Assembly (NCBI GenBank): GCA_947172415.1
Contig: OX359193.1
Span: 1,188,501 to 1,252,500, forward strand
DNA from: Chondrosia reniformis
Taxonomy: Eukaryota > Porifera > Demospongiae > Chondrillida > Chondrillidae
Length of the DNA: 64,000 nucleotides
Reading direction: 5' to 3'
Under the pieces are notes generated by a model. The model worked only from the letters and a program-made list of their open reading frames with translations. It was not told the DNA's origin and searched no databases. The position numbers and the translations under genes were made by a program. Below are positions 28,601 through 37,687 of this stretch, one piece after another (position 1 is the first letter of the stretch; the number at the start of each line of letters is the position of its first letter).

Positions 28601-29330
28601 GGATCAGTAACTGAAATAGGGGGGGGTGGTGAGGAGGTGAAGAACGCCCTTTGAGTTTGATTTCGTACTTTCTATAATCTTTCTGAGGAATTTATCCCTA
28701 ATTTTATCCATAACTGTAGCCAGTCATGACAGCGAGATGTATATTGCCTTTGAATATATCACCCAATCTTGCAGAGGCCAATTGACCATTCTCAGTTCGT
28801 GTTAATCTCGATGGTAATACAAAATACGGGTAATGATTAAGAGCATGGCTATTTGAGTAGGGAGGGAGGGAGGGTTATGTTGTTATGTCTATAGTCTTCT
28901 CTCAAACACTTTACCTACAGACTCATACTATTATAAGACTATTTAATATGTACGGAATGCATACGTACTTAGCTAGACGTATAGGAATGATTTCTCGCTG
29001 TGAGAGTCAAGCTATGTGCAGTACATAGTTTTGGGGGAGTGTCGACTGAAGCTATACATGTGCAGCTGTTATAATAGCGTTGAACTAAAGCGTTAAGTGT
29101 ACGTTTATAACGAATCCTACTAACCTTCTGATTGTCCTTGCACTAGTATTCGCATCGTTGTTAACAGCAGAAGGGACCCAAAAACGAAGGCTACAAGAAA
29201 TGAGAGATGAAACAAGTTGCAATTTGCAAGTGCACCGCAGTATCAAGTGGGTCTCCAATACATAACTAACTCATACAAGTACATACTCTGAGATGAAAAT
29301 CAACTAACTGAAAGTGCAGCAGCTACCCAT
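13676..29330 (-). CDS. Gene D: SRCR x4 - FN3 - cbEGF - DOMON - cbEGF - Ser repeat - FN3 protein
   Basis: A giant extracellular protein of about 2644 residues; the proposed exons sum to 7935 nt, an exact multiple of three. Exons 1 and 2 (29309-29330, 29125-29190) encode a leader [20 protein letters not shown] ending QGQSEG. Then come SRCR, SRCR, a Ser/Thr linker, SRCR, SRCR, three FN3, 17 cbEGF, DOMON, 9 cbEGF, a Ser/Thr repeat exon, two FN3 (14807-15094, 15197-15487), one EGF (14273-14380) and a 77-residue terminal exon (13676-13908) resembling no family I know. No transmembrane helix was found, so secretion is likely unless an exon was missed. cbEGF repeats with D.DEC suggest a rigid calcium-dependent rod. 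All module exons are phase 1-1. It could be two genes, but no second leader exon was seen between the arrays. Confidence 0.72.
16162..17151 (-). repeat. Coding minisatellite exon of gene D: 51-bp/17-aa Ser-Thr repeat
   Basis: One 990-nt phase 1-1 exon encodes about 19 tandem copies of [17 protein letters not shown] with T/I and S/T variants. Copies differ by few bases, indicating slippage or unequal exchange. The Ser/Thr density suggests an O-glycosylated, extended stalk between the second cbEGF array and the FN3 pair. Confidence 0.85.
17350..19104 (-). other. cbEGF array 2 of gene D (9 exons, about 204-bp period)
   Basis: Nine 123-nt phase 1-1 exons separated by about 81-bp introns, the whole unit repeating every 204 bp. 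Each encodes D(M/I)(D/N)EC..G.DDCEQ.C followed by [18 protein letters not shown] and a final NCTG: six cysteines plus the Asp/Asn-Glu calcium site and the aromatic residue of calcium-binding EGF. The most upstream member (18982-19104) is the most diverged. Confidence 0.9.
19858..20010. repeat. Short tandem repeat of about 32 bp in gene D intron
   Basis: Four to five copies of gtgatggggtctcttgtata plus cggactgtctat lie in the intron between the DOMON exons and cbEGF array 2. Confidence 0.75.
20113..20736 (-). other. DOMON domain of gene D (three exons)
   Basis: Exons 20597-20736, 20450-20505 and 20113-20393 encode [13 protein letters not shown], then [18 protein letters not shown], then [20 protein letters not shown], then an R.TGDS...D hairpin with ILFAYG. 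The GWVGIGFS core and the following NSDVVIG strand are characteristic of DOMON beta-sandwiches (dopamine beta-monooxygenase N-terminal type), which bind haem or sugars in known members. The intron positions match the DOMON of gene A. Confidence 0.8.
20833..24785 (-). other. cbEGF array 1 of gene D (17 exons)
   Basis: Seventeen 123-nt phase 1-1 exons, each encoding one calcium-binding EGF with consensus [19 protein letters not shown] then [19 protein letters not shown] and NCTG. Spacing alternates between about 204 and about 250 bp because two intron types (about 81 and about 127 bp) are interspersed. Exons are nearly identical; changes cluster at a few sites (ETG/LTG, N/S before DGYEL, G/R before RNC). 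The last exon (20833) uses a weaker GTCAAC donor. Confidence 0.9.
24890..26358 (-). other. FN3 trio of gene D
   Basis: Exons 26062-26358 (297 nt), 25455-25745 (291 nt) and 24890-25180 (291 nt). The first is the divergent FN3 ([30 protein letters not shown]) also found in gene E at 7699-7995. The other two match the gene E FN3 family ([14 protein letters not shown]). Confidence 0.85.
26659..28542 (-). other. SRCR block of gene D
   Basis: SRCR exons at 28231-28542, 27624-27944, 27030-27338 and 26659-26964, with a Ser/Thr linker exon at 27423-27557. The order and intron positions equal those of gene E. The second domain carries an extra PEARLQ insertion relative to gene E. All CxD, CRQLGY/CNQLGL and terminal C.H.ED cysteines are kept. 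Confidence 0.85.
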
Positions 29331-30003
29331 GATGGTCAGCTCTGACTTTTAGGGGGTGTAATGTTGATGCCTTAGGAATCGGAGCGAAAACAGGATCACG
29401 TGTTTGAGCTTATATATAAAGGAATGTACACCTTAAATAAACAATCAATATTTAACACTACGGAGGTATATAGACTGCATGCTTGAAGTGCTCAATAACA
29501 ACACCTGACCATCTCCTCCTATCTAAGCTGTCAATTTATGTTGTGTCTGGTTCTTCGAATTAGTTAAATGGAAGATATACGTACGTACATGAAGTTGGTA
29601 TATACCACTATTGTACATTTAGTGTTGCAACTCTCCCACATTCCTCCTTGCTCTGCTCTTCTGCTGACATGATGATGAACAACTTCTGTTACTAGATAAC
29701 TCTTCTTTGTCTTGTTAACTTAGTGTAAACATATAAGACAGAGCTTCGTGCATACATGTGCTATGTACTTGTCCTGTTATATCTATCTACGTATGTATTT
29801 TTAAGTACATTTTATTTATTGTACGTATAATGCGACTAGCATTCAAACATTATATTCAGATAAATTATTACTAAATGAAGTATATAAAATTATAAAACTC
29901 AAAAAAACTATTCCAACTATTAAGTAACTATATGTTCTACGTAGATATATATAATAGAGTCTATCAGCGCATCCCAATAATGTTTTATACAGTGGGTTTA
30001 TCA
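29331..30003. other. Intergenic between gene C and gene D
   Basis: 673 bp holding the 3' flank of C and the 5' flank of D. No gene, RNA or repeat recognised. Confidence 0.4.
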
Positions 30004-33000
30004 TTACAATGTAGAAGTGTGCTTAACAGTATCATTTTCAAAAATGGTCTCGTTGACCCAGCTAGGACTGCTCATTGCAACAGCATAGCTACGTGTGTGT
30101 TTCTTCTTGTAGCTAAAGTCAGAAAGAGAAGGGAGAGTACAGGTATATGTCAGGTACTATAGAAGACTTATATTATATTACCGTATATCGGGAATAATGC
30201 GTGTGTCAAAAGAATGCGAATTGCGAGTTTTGACTGTATGCGCAATCTTTTGACACGTATTGATTTGACACCTCATAATTTCGTATACACGTCCCGTACA
30301 CCCAAGCTTTATCTCGCATTCTTTTAACCACAATATTTACTTATACCCGTAATAGAGGATATGCATCGGTTGCGATGATCCTTTTACAGCCCTTTTCCTA
30401 TGTTAACATACAGAACCAGATTAACTATTCCCCTTAACCACAGAGTGGGCGTAACTTTGCATATCGTCTATTCGCAATCTTTAACTCTCGCATTCATATC
30501 CCGATATACGGTATAATAAATATAATATATTATGACTGAAGTATACTTTATACAAATAGGAATGTCAAACTCACGTTACAATGACAACCATGATAATGAT
30601 GGCAATAGCAAAGATCAGAGTTATTCCAAGTACTATTGGTACTACAATTACAGCAACATTAACGGTACCAGGTGGTACCTGGGTTTCCTCATCAACCTAT
30701 ATACGTACATAGGTCATCAAGAATGAAAATGTCATTACTTAGATTGGAGAAATGACTTGGGCACTTAAATGTCTTACCTCAATAGCTGCAAATGTACTAA
30801 GGTGATTACAAGCACACTCAACTTTTTCTTCATTTTCAAACATCATACGACAGCCTTTTTGTGACCAGGCACCATTGCCATCTAAAGGACCAGGCACTCA
30901 TTAAGGTGAATAAATGAAACAAACATCAAGATCAAAACAATACCATTCATATTCTCATCCCAAAAAGCACATCTACGAACTTTTCCACGTTGCTCACTAG
31001 GCTACATAAAAAATATAAAAAATATAAATCATTAAATTATACAGGAAATATAAATGATATTAATATACCCTTTGTTTCTTCATTGACATTGTAATCTCCT
31101 CTGGAGCATCAGAAACAGAAAAGTCTATTGGATTAATGATGAGAACGGCTGTAGAGAGAACAATTGAACTACTTCTGGTAGCATAAAGGCCAGTATTTTT
31201 GATCAGTCCAAACGAAAACCGGGAACTAGCACCTCCAAGAGCAGAAACAGTTTGTGGAATCATTGCAAAATTCACTGGATCGTCTTTAAAATCAGCCACA
31301 TAGTCTGAGTCTTGTGGGGGGATTGCAACTTCTATTGAGAAACTTTCACGATCAAAATTTAGAGTAACCTCTCCCCCGAGATCAATATCTTCACCAAATG
31401 TAGATGTAAAACCATCAAATCTGGAAAAAAGAAAAAGATTACAAGAGTTTTGGACAATTTATTTGGAACCGGAGCATCACTAACAGAATGCAAGTCAAAA
31501 CTGGACTGGCACAAAATTCAAACCACTTTCTAATATGACCCCAACTCTATAACTCTACAGTCACACATGTATGCTACATCTTGTATATCAAGCTTACAAA
31601 TCTGCATAATTTCCACTCTCACTGGCTTCTTCAAGTGTACTTTCAGACACTGAGAATATTGTATTTACAACATCCAATACACCATCTCTCTCCTGAATAT
31701 AAAAAGATAGCCTTTTAAGACAGCCTTTTAATCATTCCAATGCAGGATGAATACTTGATTACTCACTGCTTCATTGTTGACAATCTGAGGAGTTAATTCT
31801 GAAGCAATAACTTCAACTGCTATTGCTATATCCCCAGTAGTTATATTATTAGGATCTGATATACCATTAAGGACGGCTGCAATAGGGTCTTCCCCATCCT
31901 ATAGCAACAGTAACTATGAGACATAATGTAAACCCTAAACAGAAAGAAAGCAGAGCTTACCACACAGATGTTTCTTCTAATGTCTGAAACACAAGAATCT
32001 TCATTAATATTACCCCAAATGTTAGGAGGATTACAAACTCTAGTAGCAAAAATATCGCCCACTAATACAGGGAACTTGGAACAAGGACATTCTATTCTAG
32101 CTTCATTTCCAGCTTGAATTGGCATCCACAAGAATCCAGACTCCTCCACTCTTGGACATGCTAACAAAAACAAGTTAAACTTTCTTTATAAGCGATTTAT
32201 AGAGTCTTTGTCTAAAGTCATCCTTGAAAACAAAAATTGCTTCTGTTTTAAGACACCATTTTCATCTATAGTCTGTTACAACATTTAAATAGGTAGGATG
32301 GGACTGAATTTTATGAAGTGATTATCAAACCACAATTAAAAACATGTATAAATGAATTGCCATCACTGAGGAACAATTGCCACAGCAATGCTCCATTATA
32401 TAGGTACGTATATTGGGCAGATCAAATAATAAAGGATATATACAAAACTTACAGTCACTTGGCAGAGGTGTTGAGCTTGGAATAACTGTCTCACTAGATA
32501 CAGCTACAGGTTCTGTTGACGTGAATGCTGATGCTGCGTATATATATTGTTATACAGATGTACATGCATAACAATACTACAATACAGCCACTTACATTCA
32601 CTTGGCAGAGTTGTTGAGCTTGGAATAACTGTCTCACTAGATACAGCTACAGGTTCTGTTGATGTGAGTGCTGATGCTATATACGTATATATTGTTATAC
32701 AGATGTACATGCATAACAATACTACAATACAGTCACTTACATTCACTTAGCAGAGTTGTTGAGCTTGGAATAACTGTCTCACTAGATACAGCTACAGGTT
32801 CTGTTGACGTGAATGCTGATGCTATATACATACGTATATTGTTATACAGATGTACATGCATAACAATACTACAATACAGCCACTTACATTCACTTGGCAG
32901 AGTTGTTGAGCTTGGAATAACTGTCTCACTAGATACAGCTATAGGTTCTGTTGACACGAGTGCTGATGCTATATACGTATATATTGTTATACAGATGTAC

Positions 33001-36000
33001 ATGCATAACAATACTACAATACAGTCACTTACGTTCACTTGGCAGAGTTGTTGAGCTTGGAATAACTGTCTCACTAGATACAGCTACAGGTTCTGTTGAC
33101 GTGAATGCTGATGCTATATACATATATATTGTTATACAGATGTATATGCATAACAATACTCAATACAGTCACTTACATTCACTTGGCAGAGTTGCTGAGC
33201 TTGGAATAACTGTCTCACTAGATACAGCTACAGATTCTGTTGACGTGAATGCTGATGCTGCGTATATATATTGTTATACAGATGTATATGCATAACAATA
33301 CTCAATACAGTCACTTACATTCACTTGGCAGAGTTGTTGAGCTTGGAATAACTGTCTCACTAGATACAGCTACAGGTTCTGTTGACGTGAATGCTGATGC
33401 TGCGTATATATATTGTTATACAGATGTATATGCATAACAATACTCAATACAGTCACTTACATTCACTTGGCAGAGTTGTCGAGCTTGGAATAACTGTCTC
33501 ACTAGATACAGCTACAGGTTCTGTTGACGTGAATGCTGATGCTGCGTATATATATTGTTATACAGATGTATATGCATAACAATACTCAATACAGTCACTT
33601 ACGTTCACTTGGCAGAGTTGTCGAGCTTGGAATAACTGTCTCACTAGATACAGCTACAGATTCTGTTGACGTGAATGCTGATGCTACGTATATATATTGA
33701 TATACAGATGTATATGCATAACAATACTACAATACAGCCACTTACGTTCACTTGGCAGAGTTGTTGAGCTTGGAATAACTGTCTCACTAGATACAGCTAC
33801 AGGTTCTGTTGACGTGAATGCTGATGCTATATATATTGTTATACAGATGTACATGCATACCAATACTACAATACAGTCACTTACGTTCACTTGTCAGAGT
33901 TGTCGAGCTTGGAGTAACTGTCTCACTAGATACAGCTACAGGTTCTGTTGATGTGAATTCCACTCCAGATGGACATATCCTTACTGTTACTATTGTAGGA
34001 CATGATTCTGTAAAAAGGACGCTTTGGATTTGTGTCATGTCGATGGAATCACTCATTTCAAATGACACGTCCAGAGAGAAGCTGGGCTCACTTGATGACA
34101 GTTGGAGATCATCCGAAGAAGACATGTCAATGGAATCACTCATTTCAAACGATACGTCCAGGGAGAAGCTGGGCTCACTTGATGACAGTTGGAGATCATC
34201 AGAAGAAGACATGTCGATGGAATCACTCATTTCAAACGATACGTCCAGGGAGAAGCTGGGCTCACTTGATGACAGTTGGAGATCATCAGAAGAAGACATG
34301 TCAATGGAATCACTCATTTCAAACGATACGTCCAGGGAGAAGCTGGGCTCACTTGAAGACAGTTGGAGATCATTTGAAGAAGACATGTCGATGGAATCAC
34401 TCATTTCAAATGATACGTCCAGGGAGAAGCTGGGCTCACTTGATGACAGTTGAAGATCATTTGAAGAAGACATGTCGATGGAATCACTCATTTCAAACGA
34501 TACGTCCAGGGAGAAGCTGGGCTCACTTGATGACAGTTGGAGATCATCAGAAGAAGACATGTCGATGGAATCACTCATTTCAAACGATACGTCCAGGGAG
34601 AAGCTGGGCTCACTTGATGACAGTTGGAGATCATCAGAAGAAGACATGTCAATGGAATCACTCATTTCAAATGATACGTCCAGGGAGAAGCTGGGCTCAC
34701 TTGATGATGACACAGCAACAGTCTCTGTCAATAGGTCAATAATAGAGTCACTGAAGCTTTCAGAGAGGATCATGCCAAATGAAGAGGAGAACATTTGGGA
34801 AGGACACACAGTAACAGTTACTGTACACTGCTCTGCAAGAGAATAACCTGCAAATTAAAAACAAGCTATGCAAGCCAGTCATGTCTGAATATAATATCAC
34901 ATGTAGGACCGTCACATACTCAGAAGCAACATTATATATATATATATATATAGTACTACACAGTGCAAGTTACAAATTTATACACGGATGCAAGTGACTC
35001 CCAAGATAATCACACTGAGGTATATAATATAATACGAATGCAAATGACTCCCAAAATAATCACAATCAGGTATATTAAACGCTACAAGACTTTAGCCACA
35101 CTGAAAAACTGCTGCATACAGAGTAGTAGTCTCTACAGATCATATAAGGTTAAACGCATGGCCTTCCAATTACCTTTTCACACCTTAGTATAGACTGAAG
35201 ATGATGCATCTGCATGCCATTATCAGCAAAAATTCCAGTCTCAGGCAGGGGGTCTCAGCCAATAATCACCGCAGATTTGACTTGCCTTGAGTGTGAGCTA
35301 GGAGTACCGTTGGTTGCTTGCATGCATTCACATAAACAACAGGGTGAGAGACAATTTGGTAACTTGCACACAAGGGACATAAAGGCTGGGGCCTTTAATT
35401 TATTTCATGAACAATGTCCCTTGTGTGCAAGTTACCAAATTGTCTCTCACCCTGTTGTTTATGTGAATGCATGCAAGCAACCAACGGTACTCCTAGCTCA
35501 CACTCAAGGCAAGTCAAATCTGCGGTGATTATTGGCTGAGACCCCCTGCCTGAGACTGGAATTTTTGCTGATAATGGCATGCAGATGCATCATCTTCAGT
35601 CTATACTAAGGTGTGAAAAGGTAATTGGAAGGCCATGCGTTTAACCTTATATGATCTGTAGAGACTACTACTCTGTATGCAGCAGTTTTTCAGTGTGGCT
35701 AAAGTCTTGTAGCGTTTAATATACCTGATTGTGATTATTTTGGGAGTCATTTGCATTCGTATTATATTATATACCTCAGTGTGATTATCTTGGGAGTCAC
35801 TTGCATCCGTGTATAAATTTGTAACTTGCACTGTGTAGTACTTGATTGTATTTAAACATGCTTAATATAGCACTCCTTATTCCTACACATGGACAATTAT
35901 ATACCCCTACGTATCCAATTACACTCCTGCACACGTACACACATGGATAAGTAATAGAAAACATAAGCAGAGATGACGGAGCTTAAAGTACCACAGTTTT

Positions 36001-37361
36001 ACTACGGTCGTCTAAACGAATTTCTTTTATTTCTTTACATCAATATATATAGCAACACTTTTGGCTTAAACTTAGCATGAACGTATACAAATACGTTTTA
36101 TCTAACCTTCGCTACAACTCGCTTATTCGGTAGCTCCTTCTCGTAGGAGAGCGTCGACTTGTCATAGCCGTTCTCGAAAGATGATCTTCTTTAGCAACGA
36201 GTCGGTGACGTTTACGCAACGTCACATGATTCACAAAATGTGTGTACGGAGCGACATACGAAGGTGTTGGTGACGCAATAGAAAAACATCACAATACATC
36301 ACCAGCTTGCGCAATCGTAACTTTGAATTCTTCATTATATCTTGATTATTTTGCTCATTTAATTAAGCAAAACTTCGCCAGACGTTTCTTATACACATGT
36401 ACCATGATATATGTTGATTTCACAGTTATCTGACAAACTGACAATTTTTATCAATATAACACATGGTTTGCATATAAATTTCCCATAGGTTTTCTATAGT
36501 CCTATGGCCTTTTATATGCAAACTTTGTCCTCCGTTTTCTAACAAACGGAGGCCTAAATAAAAAATCCCTTCAATTTAAAATGAGTTTTATACCCTAAAC
36601 TTTATGATGATGTGCCCATTTTGTTTCTAGGTCCTTTCTTGGAGCCATATGAATTAATTACATTACATTATATTATATTATATTATATTATTTATATTAG
36701 ATTACCTTAGTATATTGTAACTTGCACTGTATATATATTAGTATATTGTAACTTGTACTGTATATATATATCATAGGAAGTGCTTAGAATGAGTGTCTTG
36801 TTCTGTAATCTAAATATTCTAGCGTTAAACTTAACTTCAAGGTTATTGCCATAAATATAATATATTTATGGTACGTAATACTGCAGGGACGAATGAAGCC
36901 ATAACAACTCTCATACATTAATGAATTACAACTTACGATTGATGGATCGGCCACATCACATAATAGAAACACACGACAGACCTACTTAAACCATAGATTA
37001 TATATGGAGGACGGCATAGAGTATCTATACTGGTAGCCTTGCAAATGGCGATAGCTTATACGTGCCCAGGTGCTGCCCTGTGCCCCTATATAGTGGTTGG
37101 CTATTTAATAATATTTTGCTACATAGTCGCATATAGCTATTCAATGTAAATATGCGGATTTCGACAGACTTTAGCTTGAAAAGCTTGATCGAGCGAAGAT
37201 CGACATAGCATACCTTCATCTTGTCCTTGTGCTAATGCAGCAAGAATTATAAAGCAACACCAGCTAACGCCTGAAAGTAACACAGATTATAATTAAATAT
37301 AAATCCATTTGATTACAGATTTATATAACTTACTAAATACAGAGAATTTGTTCTGAATCAT
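30004..37361 (-). CDS. Gene C: Ser-rich stalk - HRM-like - GAIN/GPS - single TM receptor-like protein
   Basis: The proposed exons sum to 3030 nt, giving 1009 residues with no frame conflict. Exons 1-2 (37334-37361, 37214-37270) encode a leader with CCFIILAALAQGQDEG. Exon 3 (33885-34847) holds eight 29-aa Ser/Asp-rich repeats. Ten 81-nt exons (32453-33826) add 27-aa Ser/Thr repeats. HRM-like, GAIN, GPS and TM exons follow (30575-32160), then a tail exon (30004-30112) reading TYKKKHTRSYAVAMSS... and ending TSTL, which fits a class I PDZ ligand. GAIN/GPS domains of adhesion GPCRs self-cleave at HL^(S/T); here the site is CNHL^STF. There is only one helix, then basic residues and a stop, so this is not a seven-helix receptor. 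Mucin-like extracellular stalk and surface location are inferred. Confidence 0.8.
30181..30511. mobile_element. MITE-like element with terminal inverted repeats
   Basis: A 331-bp segment bounded by ccgtatatcgggaat at the left and its inverse ending atatcccgatatacgg at the right, flanked by TA on each side. Internal subterminal repeats of cgcaatctttt and aaaagaatgcg types also pair. TA target duplication and terminal inverted repeats suit a non-autonomous Tc1/mariner-like element. It sits in the last intron of gene C, between the TM and tail exons. Confidence 0.65.
30575..32160 (-). other. HRM-like, GAIN, GPS and TM cassette of gene C
   Basis: The HRM-like exon 31961-32160 has ACPRVEESGFLW, GNEARIECPCSKF, AT.VC and W....DSC. 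GAIN exons are 31767-31898, 31598-31692, 31069-31420 and 30944-31001 (ending RCAFWDENMN). The GPS exon 30778-30881 has GAWSQKGCRM...VECACNHLSTFAAIE. The TM exon 30575-30696 has VNVAVIVVPIVLGITLIFA followed by a run of Ile/Val. All canonical GPS Cys and Trp residues are present. Confidence 0.85.
32453..33965 (-). repeat. Tandem array of 81-nt exons in gene C (about 142-bp period)
   Basis: Ten separate 81-nt exons start at 32453, 32596, 32741, 32888, 33033, 33177, 33319, 33461, 33603 and 33746. An eleventh copy is fused to the 3' end of the large Ser-rich exon. Each encodes about SSAFTSTEPVAVSSETVIP plus SSTTLPSE, 27 residues, bounded by a tatatag acceptor and a GTAAGT donor. The introns of about 60-66 bp are also near-identical. 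The array is phase 1-1 throughout, so any number of copies stays in frame. Confidence 0.88.
34040..34720 (-). repeat. Coding 87-bp tandem repeat in gene C exon 3
   Basis: Eight copies of a 29-residue unit containing EPSFSLDVSFEMSDSIDM and SSSDDLQL. Variation is minimal (D/N in the last block). The Ser/Asp-rich, cysteine-free sequence suggests an extended, acidic stalk. Confidence 0.9.
34952..35842. repeat. Near-perfect 429-bp inverted repeat with 33-bp spacer
   Basis: Arm 34952-35380 is the reverse complement of arm 35414-35842 with no indel seen; translations read from opposite strands of the two arms are identical. The spacer 35381-35413 contains aaaggctggggccttt, itself a small palindrome. 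It lies in the gene C intron between exons 2 and 3, so the pre-mRNA would form a long hairpin. No clear target duplication or transposase was found. A very recent foldback element, inverted duplication or assembly artefact are all possible. Confidence 0.9.
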
Positions 37362-37687
37362 CTCTTCTGCAGCTGGCTCACGATCGACTTGTACACTCCC
37401 ACTTCCTCTACTATGAGATTATATAAACTTCGACTGACCTATGATTACCTTTAAACCTGTGACACCTTATTGGTGCAGTAAATGGTAATGCAACCTGACC
37501 TTTGTCAAGTAATTCAATTAGCAGTCCCCTAGTCACACCCAAGATATAAATATCAGACACATTCTGCAAGGTGTACATACATTGAGCATTGTATTCAAGT
37601 AAAAGTAGTTCAATTTCCTTTTGAAGAACAAAACATTAAGTATAGGTTTACATGAAAAATCTAAGATGCATGCATGCTAAGCATGCT
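37362..37687. other. Intergenic between gene B and gene C
   Basis: 326 bp; presumably the gene B 3' flank and gene C promoter. A gcatgcttagcatgc inverted repeat lies just downstream of the gene B stop. Nothing else recognised. Confidence 0.4.

Noticed and set aside
34032-34742. Plus-strand open frames through the gene C Ser repeat
   Set aside because: The 87-bp unit is divisible by three, so several shadow frames remain open. The minus-strand frame joins signal peptide and GAIN exons in phase.
35214-35580. Identical open frames on opposite strands as real genes
   Set aside because: They are mirror images created by the inverted repeat and contain no recognisable domain.
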